Shown piece after piece: positions 1 through 12,244 of a DNA stretch of 64,000 nucleotides; position 1 is the stretch's first letter; each line of letters opens with the position of its first letter. The position numbers were made by a program, and so were the translations under genes. The notes beneath the pieces were generated by a model. The model searched no databases. It was not told where the DNA came from and saw only the letters and a program-made list of their open reading frames with translations. The DNA comes from Adineta steineri (Eukaryota; Rotifera; Eurotatoria; Adinetida; Adinetidae): the NCBI GenBank assembly GCA_905250115.1, contig CAJNOI010000063.1, forward strand, positions 435,265-499,264, written 5' to 3'.

Positions 1-613
1 TATATGTCTTCTTATCAGAGTCTTCTTTCATCAGCTTCAATTTCTAGCCAGTCTACAATATATCACCGATCTTACTATTTATTTACACGCACTTCAATAT
101 TTATTTTTAAGTGCTAAAATGTATCGTTATAGAAAAGAAAGAAAAAAATAATAATATAAAACAAATTGCTTTTTTTTATCTTTTCATTGTGTAAAGAAAA
201 TGAATCATTAAATGGTACTTTTACATATGATTGTTCTTTCTTTTCTTGTCTATAATGACACATTTTCGTCCTTGAAAATTAAGCTGAAATATATATAAAA
301 AGATAATGCATCTAGTTGTACATATTGGGCTGACGAAATTAATGCAATGAGCTGTATAATATCTTATATATTCCTATGAAGAAACTATTAACTGTTTAGA
401 AAGTTTTGTCTGTTAGATAGTTTGAAACATCTAGTTTGGTAACTTCTGTTATTATAGCGTATCTACTAGAATCATAACACATCTGTGTATATATACATGA
501 CTGTCTTTTATTCTTCAGATGATAAATATCTTCTGATAGCTGTTAACAGTTGGCATATAAATGTAAACGTCTACAGTAAATATGTCAAAGTAGGATTTAA
601 TCTTAATAATCGC
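1..613. other. AT-rich intergenic DNA, left edge
   Basis: No coding potential is visible beyond short chance frames. The 485-712 frame runs into the MITE that starts at 614 and matches no family I know. Nothing else recognised. Confidence 0.6.
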
Positions 614-804
614 CAGGGGTGGCGCGATCAGGGGAGGTATCGGGGGTATAATACCCCCTTAATCTTCAAAACTTTCTATTTTTTGCTCAATAAAATCGGC
701 AAATCTTCTTAAGTTTTTTACCAAAGATGATGCTAAATCCCCCAGAAATTCAAAAACATTTCGGTACACCTGTCCCCAATGTTGACTGACTCGCGCCACC
801 TCTG
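614..804. mobile_element. hAT-type MITE, 191 bp
   Basis: The left end reads CAGGGGTGGCGCGA and the right end is the complement of CAGAGGTGGCGCGA, so the terminal inverted repeats are 14 bp with one mismatch. The flanks are ATAATCGC (606-613) and ATAACCGC (805-812), an 8-bp target-site duplication with one mismatch. A CAGRGGTGG terminus with an 8-bp duplication is typical of hAT transposons. The interior is too short to encode a transposase, so this is a non-autonomous copy. Confidence 0.85.
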
Positions 805-2801
805 ATAACCGCTAAATCATAACCTTTTTGTATTTAAATATTGCGTTAATAAATAAACTTGAATATGAATGAATATATATAATTGAGTAGAAGAAAATAT
901 CAAATTACTTTTCTATTTTTTTATCACGGTATATTAGTTCGATAGAAGAAAAGAAAGAGTCATCCTTTCAAAAATTTATTTCAAATTATTGAACTCAGTT
1001 AAAATCTCAAGTTTAAACTTTTACATACAAAAATCATTTAAAATCATCTTTATTGTTGCTATGCATCAAACATTCTCCTCTTATTTCATGTACTCAAACA
1101 CCCAGTTCGTTAAGGAAACATGATAATAGTTCGTTTCGTGCTAGACTATATTTATTTTCCCTACGGAAAAGATTATAGGCATGTACATAGTGTAGCTAAT
1201 CAATTATTAACAAAGTATAATTTCAAAATGTTGTACTTGTTATTCTTCATAAATTATTTGTGGTTCATATATATAATTATTTGCAAAAACAAATAGTAAT
1301 AATGATGTAGTAGAATAGAACTTATGATTTGATTATAATAGTAATTTTTCTTTCTTATATATATATAAGAAATTGGTTTAACGAAAATTCAATTTCCCTA
1401 GAGATTATTCGATTTCTGAATAATTAAAATACAATCAATTTATAGTCCATATATTATAAAAATATAGATTGATTGAAGATGCAACTATTTACATTAGATT
1501 TTTATATTTATTCTATTTGAATAAAAAAAAGAAATTTAATAAATGAAGTCAGTCTTATTAAGTGGTTCTCCGCATCTAACAAATCTTATGAGACATTAAT
1601 TTTGTTATTATAAAATTAGCAAATTCAGTACGACAAAGATAAGCCGATCTTCTTTTTTTTTCTTTAGAAAGTTATTTTAACATAACTGTCATTGTCGTTG
1701 TTGAGTGTTTTTTTAAACATTTTATTCAGTTTGAATTTTTATTAGCAAATAAACTATTTGTAAGGATTCTATACAAATATCAAACGCCTTTTTTTTGTTT
1801 CATTTTCGTTCTCAAGGATAGGCACCAATCATTACAAATAGAAAAGAATACGTGATGAATGATCTTTACCATTGCGTTCTTATCTTTATCTTCCAGTAGT
1901 CGAAATGTCATCATTCGTTCTTTTTGTGTGTAATCTCGTTTTTTGTAGTCAACTCCCTGCTGTACGAATGTATATTATATGTAAATAAGTAGAAATTTTT
2001 CTTGCTGTTCTTTTATAATTTACCTTATAGCTTATACATGTGCACATTTTCTTCGGCTAAAGAGAAGAAGAAAAAACAGCTTATGACAGTCGTCTATCCA
2101 GAAACATTTTTTTTCTCTGTAGCACAACCGAAGATGACATATATTTTTTCTTCTTCTATTTAGCAAGCGCTAGGTTTTTTTTCGCACGCTGATAAATTTA
2201 ATTGTGTTTGAATGAATCTTGCTTATAATATATAGTATAGAACACTCCTATATGATTTGTAGAATACAAAAGAACGAAAAGAATAGCAAATCGTATCTAG
2301 CATTCTTCAGTTTATGATTAGAAGAGTAAGTAAGAAAATGCGAATAAATTTTCCTCTCGAAATATACAAGTATATTCTTTCGAAAAAAAAAATTGAGTTT
2401 GCAATATGTTTCCGGGTAACAGTTGTCATAAAGACGGATATTAATATAGTATATATCATTTCTATTTTATTTATTATTGTTCTTCTTCTTTGTTTCTTTT
2501 TTCCCTATAGTATTTATTTGAGACAAAAATATGAAGAAGGTCAATTGAGATCAGGCGTGTTAGGACTATATTTTCTATCATTCATAACAAATTATTAAGT
2601 AGATAATTGTGTATTAAAAGAGTAGTGAAGCGGACAATTATTAACTCACTTGAATGTAGGCAGTGTCATTAGAATAAAATGCAAATGAGGTAGAGAATTA
2701 AAGAAACTGGAAGAAAAAAAGAATAATTTTTATTAACACATTTTTTTTTTCTATCTTTAAGAAAAGAACACGTCAAATCATCAGTCTTGGGTGATGAATG
2801 A
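805..2801. other. Intergenic, upstream of the FAM20-like gene
   Basis: AT-rich with runs of T and A and no recognisable protein. The frame at 2314-2598 is AT-biased with hydrophobic stretches and matches nothing known to me. The promoter of the gene at 2802 should lie here, but I cannot assign a specific site. Confidence 0.5.
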
Positions 2802-5800
2802 ATGCGGTACTTACGTCTTCGCTTACGCTCCTCAATCTTGTTGAGTATAACAATATTCGTTATTGTCTTTATTACACTACACGTATTAATATGGTCAACG
2901 AATGAGTTTGAATTACTCGAAAAAACTCCAGAATCTGTTCCTAAACCACCCGTTGCTATATCATTTCTATCAGCTCTCGATCAACCAAATATTTATGATT
3001 TAAAAGCATCACAATCACATACATTAAATAAACATTCATCATATATAACTTCTCATCGTATTCATGAACTTTTTCAATTAGTACGTACTACTCGAAATAA
3101 TCAACTAAAATCAAATTCTATTAATTCAACATGGAATTTTGGCAAATTTATTCCAAAAAAAGTATCACCACATAATAATAATACAAAGACGAATGTCGAT
3201 ACAGCTGATTCAGTCACTATGAAAGAAAAAAATCATAAACTTCAATTTAATATAACAACAACAGCTAAAATTATGAATGAACAAGATAAAATACAACTAA
3301 GACATTTTATACATTATACATTAACGAAATGGAAAGCAGATCATGAAAATGATAAATATGTAAATTTAGCTGATATTATGCATGATGGACTTGCACAAGA
3401 TGAACCAGAGTAAGTTAGTTAAATATGTCTGTCGGATAGAGTTTATTTGATGATATATAACAATTTCTTATTTTTTTATATAAAAATAATGATTTATTTC
3501 GTAACGGTTTGTCTAATGATTAATGATGATGACATTATACACATGTTTCTCTATTTCTTTTCTTCTTATCACTAGTAAGAATATACTAAGTATATTAAGA
3601 GACAAGATATATTATGCATTCATGCATATCATAGTAATGAATGAATATGTATGTTAATATTTCAAGGTTATCTATTTCAATCAATCTTTTCTTTTACATT
3701 TTACTTTAGGATTATACAGATCAGACAAGTTAATTAGAAAAAAAACCTTTTTCGAGTTGTTTACTTTTTTTTATATAGAAGATAAAACACGATTTGATGG
3801 AATATGTTGTATTCAGAGAAACATTCCTATTATTTCAACATTTTTTTTCTGTTTGTTTGTTTTATAGATGCTTTCAGCAGAATTAAAAATATAACATGCA
3901 ATGAGGTTATTTTTATTACGCAAACGAAGGTTTTCTATATATATATATACGAATTAATACGTTTTCTTTCTGATGAAAAGCAGATATTATCTATAATCGT
4001 TATATATGAATATTAGACTAATCATGAATTTTCTATCAAAAAAGAAATGAGAAGGCTTTCGCCAGGTAAAATTAAGTCTGGGTGTAAGTCAACTGAAAAT
4101 ATTATTTCTAAAAGTGTATCACTACAAAATTAACTTCTACAGCTTTTTTTTTAATTAATGTCATATTTTATGAATATTAAATTGTTCATAGTAATCATTC
4201 ATGTGATATGAACCTAATCTGATTCGTTTTACGATCATTAAACATCATAGATTATACATTCTATTTTCATAATACATATATAATTATGACATCAAAAAAA
4301 AGACGAGTATGACTGAATAACTAAAAACAAAATTTTTTTTCTGTCTTGTAACTAAGATATTATCTTACATTTAATTAACATTTGAGATGTTTCTTATTTT
4401 TATATAAGAACTATTGAATATTTTATTTCGTAATAATCTTATCTAAAGAAAATTCTCTCTTTTTTTTCAGTAGATTAAATACGACATGGTTTAAATATAT
4501 CAAAACGGTGACTAATTCTCATGTATATAATCCCAATACTCCTGAATTCAAACATCTTTTAAATCATTTACAAAATGGTAAAATCTCTGAAGCAAGTATG
4601 AAAATGAACGACTAACTTTTTTTGATTTTGTATATGTTGAATATTTATTTTATCATAGGTGAAATGTCTCAAGGCACCCAAATTAAAGTTATTCTCAATC
4701 TACCTAATGGTTTTCAAGGATTATTAAAACCTTACAGGTTTGTTGAATTTCTTCTTTCTTTTTTTTTTATAAAAATTGAATATTATATTTAGGGTTCCTC
4801 GCAATTATCAAACACAACCAGATCATTTTTATTTTAGTGATATTGAAAGACATCATGCTGAAATCGCAGCATTTCATGTAGATAAGTAAGCGTTATAATT
4901 TTTCTTCTTCTATTTGAAAATATATTTATTTTAGAATACTTGGTTTTAATCGTGTTCCTCCGTTGATTGGACGATTATTGAATATAACCAGTGATCTTCG
5001 TGATAAAGCAACAGAAGAATTAGCTAAAACATTTTTTATTTCACCTGGTATATATGCTTAAATCAAATTTAATTTATTATTTTTTTTGAATATCTTATTT
5101 AGCAAATAATACGTGCTTCCGTGGTCATTGTTCATATTATTGTGATACATCACATGCTATCTGTGGTAAACCAGGTGATCAATTAGAAGGTTCCGTTCAA
5201 GTTCTATTACCAAGACCGCCAGAAGTTGATTGGCAAAAAATTTCTCATCCATATCGTCGATCATATAGTGCAACTCGAACTGCTCAATGGGAAACAAATG
5301 AAAATTATTGTTATGAACATGTTATGATAGATGAAGATTATCATAATCGTTTATTACTTGATATGATGGATTTAGCTGCGTTTGATTTTTTAATTGGTAA
5401 ATTATTTTCATATTTTCGTTCTTCATTATTTATTAGTGTATTTTATAGGCAATTTAGATCGTCATCATATGATGCGTATTAGTGCATTCGGTATTAATAC
5501 AGCTTTGGTGCATTTAGATAATGGTCGTAGTTTCGGACGATATGATGCTGATGATTTATCGATTTTAGCACCTATTAGACAATGTTGCTTTTTTCGTTAT
5601 TCGACGTTTGCTCGATTATATCGTGTTTATAATAAAGGTCTTTCAAAATTAGTATCAGATTCTTTAAATACTACTGAATTATTACAAATGATTCTTGTTA
5701 ACGAACATCTCATTGCAATTGATCGACGTTTAGAAATACTTTTTTCACAAATTGATATTTGTATTAAAACTTATACAGTACAAGGTGTTATGATAGATGA

Positions 5801-5813
5801 TGGCATTGATTAA
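2802..5813 (+). CDS. FAM20-like secretory-pathway kinase (seven exons)
   Basis: Proposed exons: 2802-3409, 4471-4577, 4659-4737, 4793-4885, 4935-5047, 5103-5396, 5449-5813. All junctions are GT-AG and the joined frame is open, giving about 552 aa. Residues ~8-30 form a hydrophobic signal anchor, as expected for a Golgi type II enzyme. FAM20 hallmarks follow in order: HHAEIAAFH (the Glu that FAM20A lacks), [29 protein letters not shown], the catalytic-loop Asp in [11 protein letters not shown], and the metal-binding Asp in [10 protein letters not shown]. The C-terminus GVMIDDGID resembles the FAM20C end. The family phosphorylates secreted proteins (FAM20C, S-x-E motifs) or xylose of proteoglycan linkers (FAM20B). 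Overall similarity favours FAM20C but I cannot settle the substrate. The stem between anchor and kinase core (~35-200) is low-complexity. It appears intact. Confidence 0.9.
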
Positions 5814-7009
5814 GTCAAATTAATATTCGTTTTATTTTTTTAAATTTCTGTTAAAAATCTTTATTTGTTATTATTATGGATGTTTTTTTCTTTGTTTAAT
5901 AAAGAAAATTTATATTTTGAAAACAAAAAATAGGAAGAATCGAATACTCAGATTATTTTACTTTATTGTCGTTTTTATATTAGATGAGGCTTAGAGAAAA
6001 ACATTAATGATCTAAAATTTTAATCTACTTGATACAATTATTATTATATTAGATAAAATGATATGTCATTTCATTATTTCCAATTCTCTAAAGAGATTCA
6101 TAAGACAAGATCAAGTCATAAAAGGTCTAAATGTTTTTAGTTATTGGTATTATTTCAAATAATACATAAGCGAAGGAATATGATATTAATTTTCTTTTGA
6201 CACTTCATATTTTAACCTACTTCTCAATTTCATTAAAAAAAAGTGTTACTGCATAATTCCAACAAGAAAATATGCTACATGAATTTTACTTTCAAACGTA
6301 TCTGCTTTTCATTTATACAAGTACTCTGGTTCTTAAATAATATTTGTGAAGCGGATATTATCATAAATGTTATAAATAAGAATCATGTTTCCTATTGTTT
6401 GAATATAGAACACAATACTTGCAGTATTTAAACAAATTGTAACTTAATATTCTTCTGGTAAATTATTAGATTTCAGTATATTTCTTGTACTAATAAACAT
6501 GGTAGATCAAGTTATACAGAAGATTTTATCATGAAAATTTTAGCAATCATAAGCATCAATGACCAATCTGCCGAATGAAATATTTTATCTACATATATAA
6601 AAGAACAATAAGTGAATACGCAAATGGTTTAATTGTTTTAGACATATTTCTATCATCACATATTGTTCGAGTAACCTCCGTAAAAAATTATTTAAACTCA
6701 GTTAACTAACATTAATATAAAAGTGAAAGCGTCGATTTTAGTTATGAAAGTAAATGCTGAAACAACTCTTACTTTAGTTTATATACTGACATATCTTGAA
6801 GGTAGGTATAGCTGTAAATACCTACTCTTTCGATTCATACTCATACTCAAACTTAATATTAAAAATAAAGTTAATTTTTTAGAAACGTTTTATTTCAATA
6901 TGAGCAACAAAAACAATTAAAGGCAAATTTCACAATAAGAAAAGCGGACTTTCAATCTTTCACATTAAAGGTTAAGACTAATAAATTAAATTGTATATAT
7001 TTGAGAGTA
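5814..7009. other. Intergenic between convergent genes
   Basis: Lies between the 3' ends of the FAM20-like gene and the 7TM receptor gene. An AATAAA-like sequence (TTTAATAAAGAAAA) near 5896 could be the polyadenylation signal of the FAM20-like gene. The short frames at 6243-6431 and 6723-6920 look like chance. Confidence 0.5.
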
Positions 7010-10000
7010 TTATTGTCTTATCATTCTCATAAATCGTTGTCGCAAAGTAATAATCGATTGTTTAAATTGCTTCTTGTAAAAAATCGATGGTAGGACAAAT
7101 ATTACAAAGATAAAAGATGATGGAATGAATGAAACAAAATAACCACAAAGATATAACCAAGGATTTCGTGATTGTTTAATACATGTTGATAATAATGAAA
7201 TAAGAAAACGAGGAAACAGTAAAATAGCTAATACAATAGAACTGATTATAAGTTGTTTGTGTTCGTTGATTTGATTAACTAGTTGTTGTCTATAATTAAA
7301 TTTTGTTCGAGTGGTCGTTCGTTGACGCGCAATGTTTATGATAATATAAACAGCTGAGAATAAATTTATTGCACAAGGAACAACAAAATGGAAATATTGA
7401 ATAATTGTGGTAGATCTTTCAACTGATTGAGAATACTGAAGTACACACCAAAAACGTCGTTCTTCATGATCATCAAATAAATCACGATAAATGAGTTCAT
7501 AACTCATTGAACCCAAAATTATGAATGGTAAAAGGCAACATATCCATCGTGCAATACATCTACTTCTTTTCTTATTAAAATTAATTCCTTGCAGGACTGA
7601 TATTGCTCTTTCTATGGCCACACAAGTATTAAGCCAACTACTCATATTTAAGAAAAGACGAAGTAAAGGTTCAAGTACTAAACATCCAACTCGAAGAATA
7701 TTACGATTGATCAATGGATTCATATAACTATAGACCACAAACCAGAATTTTATAATTAGCATAGTAACAATCAGAACAGAAATAATTGATGATAATCGGA
7801 GATAAATTCCAGATCCTACTTTACGAGAATCACGATTATGGAAAACTAAATAACTAAGAAAACCATTGATTAAACCAACGAGAAAAATAATCATGATAAA
7901 TGTTGCACTTAATTTAACTACCAATGGTTGATCATTTAATGTACTATTAGGTCGAATTTCATAACGTAATAAATCATCTAATGTTAATCCAATACCTTTC
8001 GCATAAAATTGACATCGATCACCAAAGAAGCAATCGTTACATACACATAGAATACTATAAAAGCACATAGGTCGATCTTGTAAACATGTTCCACCATTTT
8101 CACAATAAACATTATCTTCACAGATAAAACTCAATTGATGATCTAATGGAAAACAATTACTATGATGTTCCTCCGTGCACAAACACATGTAAAATTCATC
8201 GACAAAACATTGTAGATTAAAATCACGTTGACATGGAATATGATAACTTTTCAATCGCTGGATTCGTGGCAATGAAACTAATTCAGTATTCAAAACTTCA
8301 TCAACTGAAGCACATCGTCGTGCAGGATTAATCGATGTTGTTATATTAGATGATTCGTCTTTTTGAAGTACAGCCAAATAATAACGATTATCAATTTTGA
8401 CAAGAATCATTTTGAACATATGCTGAGAATATAAAATAACATGGTTCTGAAACATAGTCAATTTTTTGAGTATAATTAATGTTGATATCGATTCTTCAAA
8501 ACTAATCTCATTGTAGATATAGACGAGTAAGTGTGATGGAATTTCAATATTCTTAAGCGAAATCTCTATTTTATAATTGACGTCTTCACATCTTGGTCCA
8601 GAAAATTGTTCCGGACAAAAACATACATAACTTTCATCAATCATTCTCTCATCGATTACGACACACCGACCATTATTTTCGCAAAATCCTACTGGACACA
8701 TTAGTCTGAGACGACAAAATGAACCAAACTTATCTTGAGGACAAACACAAATTGATCGATTTTGAATCGAACCAATGCAGATCGAATCTGATGCGCACAT
8801 ACTACAATCGATTGGAATATGACATTGTGCACCAGACCACCCTGAATTACATTGACAGAAGAATCGTTCTTCATTATGATATTTCATACAAATACCTTTA
8901 TAACAATGAAGATTACAATGATTAAAATTGAATGGTCGAAATATTGAAATAGTTAAAAAAGCACTCAATCGATTAACTGGTAAAAAAATAAATGGAATAG
9001 TTAAATACCAACTTAATAGATACGTCAATGAACTCTTATCAAATGCATCAATACGAATGCTATAGTTTTTTGTGTCATTCTTTCCTCGTGTTGCATATAA
9101 TAGATAGATATCTATAGTTTGACCACAATATTTTTTTGACTCATAAGTAAATTGATGGTACGAATGAATTTCTTGTCTATCGTTATCATCTTCCATTAAG
9201 GTAATAATAATGGCATAGACAATCGGCTGATCGACCGTTGCTAGTACGAGAGTTAAACTAACACGTTGATTTTGATACTGACATTGATCGCCATAATAGT
9301 TTGGTGGACAAAAACATAGACTACTGTAGTTGCCGACTCCAAGTCGATGATACATATATAAACCATAATTACAGACATCTGGCTGTGTAATTTTTTTAAT
9401 CGGGAATTCTATCTCTTTGTTAATGATCTGGTTTTTAATAGAATGAGTCGGAACAGTCTGAAAGATTGGATAAACTAATGCAGTATCTAATGAAAAAGAT
9501 ACATAACCTGTATTGACGATTTGGCATTCAATGTTTTGTACATTGAAAAGATCATTTAAGTCATAATATTTTAAACGATCAAGACAAAATTGATAATTAC
9601 TATAAATAAAACAATTTTGATGTTCTTCACAAGTATTTTCATCTTCTTTACATTTTGTGTAATTCCAATAACGAAATTTGTATGTTTCCACAGTAATATT
9701 ATTCATTTGAAAATATTCATCTGTATCGAATGATACTCCAAGACAATCGACAATTTCATTACTAACTTGATCAGCTGGTAAACACATAAATGTATAATTC
9801 TGTGGTGAAATACAAAACAGAAAATGATTTAATTTAATTAGTTGTGTACAATTCTTTTCATCCTCTCCAGTAAGACAATTTCGAAATCCATCACATCGTG
9901 TATAAATATTATTACATTGCCAATGTTCACAATCAGTTTCATCTGAGTAGTATTGGCCATTGATCAATATTAAAGGGAAATTCTGAATACGATCACATAT

Positions 10001-11557
10001 TTGATAAAATAAAATTTCATTGTAATTTATCTGTGTCGAAGTAGAACATATTTTTCTTGAAATTATAGGTGAACGACATTGTTTTTCATTTGGACATTGA
10101 AATCGAAGCGTTTGATTTAATAAACAACTTAATTCAAATGCTTGTTCGTCATCTTTTAGAAAACAATCGGGTATACCATCAACGATTCGATATTTAGAAA
10201 TATATCTTGAAGAATTCTTACAATGATATAATGATGAATAGTGAGAACTGAGATTTTGATAACGTTGAGTGATACAACCAATAAAGTATGGTTTGACTAA
10301 ATCGATGATAGATTTCCATGTACTTAATTCCACATTGAAGTCAAGGCCTGTTTGATTCCCAAATCGACAAGTGAAATTTTTATGATAAAATGTAGGTGTG
10401 AGAAAATCACACAATTGCTCATCATAACAAACATAATCAGGTTTAAGAGCTAATGTTAGATTAATATTGTCAATTTCTTTTGAATCATATAAAAATCGTA
10501 CATGACCAAAGAGTACAGGAATAACAGGAAATTCAAGAGGAAACGTACAATTTTTAAATTCTTCAATGATTTTAGAAGATTGCATGAGCTGATCACATGT
10601 TACATTTTCGATCTTACTCATGATTTTGATAAGACAAATCATAACTATCCAACATGGATAGGATAAATTTCCTTGAATACTAATTGACTGAGTTAATGCT
10701 AAATGTCGATTATTTTGGCATTGACCAAAATCTTCTACACACTGCCCATCACCACACGTAAATTGACCTTCGTCAGGTCGACATACATATTCTTGGTATT
10801 CGAATAGATGTGGTCGATAATAAAATTCCAGGAGATGACTGGCCTTAACAGTTCCATCCGATCGATCAGAACATTGTGCTTCCGCATCTTCCACATCCAG
10901 AAAGATTTTTGGAATACACAATCCATTATGACATCGGTACTCATTCTCATTACATTCATTCATTTCTAAATCAAAACATCCAATTTCATCAATACCATTA
11001 TTTAGACAATCGATTCGACTATTACATATCTCACGCCAATCAAGACAAATCGATGAACCACCGCGATCACATTCTAATAGAATGTAACACGTTTGATGAA
11101 ATATATTATCTGTTGAAGTCATTTCAAATGAATTCCAAACTAATTCATCTTCATTTAATTCTAATGCATATTGACATCGAGATCCAAACCATGGACTTGT
11201 ACAATTAAAAAAAGTTTCATTTGATAAATTAAATTGAAATGGTCGATCGAGATAATATTGATATTGTTCAGCAACATCAATTGATGACGACCATCGAAGA
11301 ATATCATCTGAGGTAACATTCAAATGATATAATTCATTGAAAGTAAAAGATTGATCAGATATATTAATAAAATGAACTACTGGCGTCAAATTTTTGTCGT
11401 TATTTGGACGAATACAATATTTGACTATTCCAGTAAAGGATAATTCAAGTGAAAAATAATGTAAACAATCAAATCCAAATGGATCTGTATCATAGGAAAA
11501 TGATTGTAAACCATTAGATATCGATAGAAAAAATATAATATAAAAGAATCTCAACAT
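7010..11557 (-). CDS. Large LDLa/EGF-ectodomain seven-transmembrane receptor
   Basis: A single uninterrupted frame of 1515 codons with no intron. It opens with a signal peptide (FFYIIFFLSIS). The ectodomain of about 1,200 residues has LDL-receptor class A-like cysteine modules (for example CDGFRNCLTGEDEKNC and an SDRSDG acidic site) and several EGF-like modules ending in patterns such as CFCPPNYYGDQC, CQCNSGWSGAQC, CFCPEQFSGPRC and CVCNDCFFGDRC. The last ~310 residues form a rhodopsin-type 7TM bundle, with NTCVAIERAISV near the end of TM3 taking the place of DRY and a basic C-terminal tail. The likely role is a plasma-membrane receptor sensing an extracellular protein or lipid ligand; the ligand is unknown. 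The architecture recalls LDLa-bearing invertebrate GPCRs, but LGR-type leucine-rich repeats are absent. I am sure of the architecture, not of any orthologue. Confidence 0.85.
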   Translation of the reverse strand: MLRFFYIIFFLSISNGLQSFSYDTDPFGFDCLHYFSLELSFTGIVKYCIRPNNDKNLTPVVHFINISDQSFTFNELYHLNVTSDDILRWSSSIDVAEQYQYYLDRPFQFNLSNETFFNCTSPWFGSRCQYALELNEDELVWNSFEMTSTDNIFHQTCYILLECDRGGSSICLDWREICNSRIDCLNNGIDEIGCFDLEMNECNENEYRCHNGLCIPKIFLDVEDAEAQCSDRSDGTVKASHLLEFYYRPHLFEYQEYVCRPDEGQFTCGDGQCVEDFGQCQNNRHLALTQSISIQGNLSYPCWIVMICLIKIMSKIENVTCDQLMQSSKIIEEFKNCTFPLEFPVIPVLFGHVRFLYDSKEIDNINLTLALKPDYVCYDEQLCDFLTPTFYHKNFTCRFGNQTGLDFNVELSTWKSIIDLVKPYFIGCITQRYQNLSSHYSSLYHCKNSSRYISKYRIVDGIPDCFLKDDEQAFELSCLLNQTLRFQCPNEKQCRSPIISRKICSTSTQINYNEILFYQICDRIQNFPLILINGQYYSDETDCEHWQCNNIYTRCDGFRNCLTGEDEKNCTQLIKLNHFLFCISPQNYTFMCLPADQVSNEIVDCLGVSFDTDEYFQMNNITVETYKFRYWNYTKCKEDENTCEEHQNCFIYSNYQFCLDRLKYYDLNDLFNVQNIECQIVNTGYVSFSLDTALVYPIFQTVPTHSIKNQIINKEIEFPIKKITQPDVCNYGLYMYHRLGVGNYSSLCFCPPNYYGDQCQYQNQRVSLTLVLATVDQPIVYAIIITLMEDDNDRQEIHSYHQFTYESKKYCGQTIDIYLLYATRGKNDTKNYSIRIDAFDKSSLTYLLSWYLTIPFIFLPVNRLSAFLTISIFRPFNFNHCNLHCYKGICMKYHNEERFFCQCNSGWSGAQCHIPIDCSMCASDSICIGSIQNRSICVCPQDKFGSFCRLRLMCPVGFCENNGRCVVIDERMIDESYVCFCPEQFSGPRCEDVNYKIEISLKNIEIPSHLLVYIYNEISFEESISTLIILKKLTMFQNHVILYSQHMFKMILVKIDNRYYLAVLQKDESSNITTSINPARRCASVDEVLNTELVSLPRIQRLKSYHIPCQRDFNLQCFVDEFYMCLCTEEHHSNCFPLDHQLSFICEDNVYCENGGTCLQDRPMCFYSILCVCNDCFFGDRCQFYAKGIGLTLDDLLRYEIRPNSTLNDQPLVVKLSATFIMIIFLVGLINGFLSYLVFHNRDSRKVGSGIYLRLSSIISVLIVTMLIIKFWFVVYSYMNPLINRNILRVGCLVLEPLLRLFLNMSSWLNTCVAIERAISVLQGINFNKKRSRCIARWICCLLPFIILGSMSYELIYRDLFDDHEERRFWCVLQYSQSVERSTTIIQYFHFVVPCAINLFSAVYIIINIARQRTTTRTKFNYRQQLVNQINEHKQLIISSIVLAILLFPRFLISLLSTCIKQSRNPWLYLCGYFVSFIPSSFIFVIFVLPSIFYKKQFKQSIITLRQRFMRMIRQ

Positions 11558-11897
11558 TGCTCAAATGTAGCTTTGCACACAAATGACAATATAATGTATA
11601 GACAGATTTAACACAACTTTTATGGTAAATATTCATCATTATTTGGTTATATTGATAGTGCTCACTATCATACGTGTAATTCTTTGAGACGTGATATAGC
11701 AAAATACAACAATGTAATATGATACTCCTTTTTATTCCTCTATCTAGATATGGCACATTCATTTAATAGAAAAATGTAGACATTGTCAGGTATACTCTTT
11801 TATTTAATAGAAAGTGAATATCATGTATTAAGCATCTTGATTAGCAAAAAAAAGTTAAAATCAAATATTAGGAATGACATGCTTTCCGATGCCAACA
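11558..11897. other. Intergenic between two minus-strand genes
   Basis: This stretch of 340 bp must contain the 5' region of the 7TM receptor gene and the 3' end of the small secreted-protein gene. No specific motif can be assigned. Confidence 0.4.
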
Positions 11898-12244
11898 TTA
11901 ACATTGCGGAACACTGCCCGAGCAGTGGTCATTGGTTACATAGCCATGTTTTCCATCAGGTAATTCGATCTTATACCATTTTTGGTTTTTACCCAAAACT
12001 TTCTCGATTTTAAAGCAATCACATGGATAGCGCTTGCTGGTGATAGCATTGCCAACTACAGGACAACCCCTTGATGCACATGAATGAATAGGAACTCTTT
12101 GAAGACATAGAACATAGCTAGCCTAATTATATGAAACGAAAAATATGTCAAATATTAAATTATTCGATTAAAATAAAAATTCACCTCACATATTGCCAGA
12201 GCAATACCTAGGATGATGAAAAGACGAATAATAGCCAAATACAT
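11898..12244 (-). CDS. Small secreted cysteine-rich protein with SH3b-like fold (two exons)
   Basis: Exon 1 (12185-12244) encodes a signal peptide, MYLAIIRLFIILGIALAICE, followed by a GTGAAT donor. The acceptor TAATTAG lies just before exon 2 (11898-12122), which ends in TAA; the joined frame is 94 aa. The mature part has about eight cysteines, and its second half, with WYKIELPDGKHGYVT, resembles the W-x-K-V-x-L-P-D-G-x-x-G-W-V signature of bacterial-type SH3 (SH3b) domains. Such domains bind cell-wall peptides or occur in secreted enzymes. In a bdelloid a secreted effector or defence role is possible but is pure inference. The split of signal peptide and mature domain onto separate exons supports a real gene. 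Confidence 0.7.

Noticed and set aside
485..712. 75-aa ORF as a gene
   Set aside because: It crosses the MITE boundary at 614 and has no family resemblance.
10876..11208. 110-aa plus-strand ORF opposite the large receptor
   Set aside because: Antisense shadow of the LDLa-coding region; His/Tyr-rich composition comes from the opposite strand.
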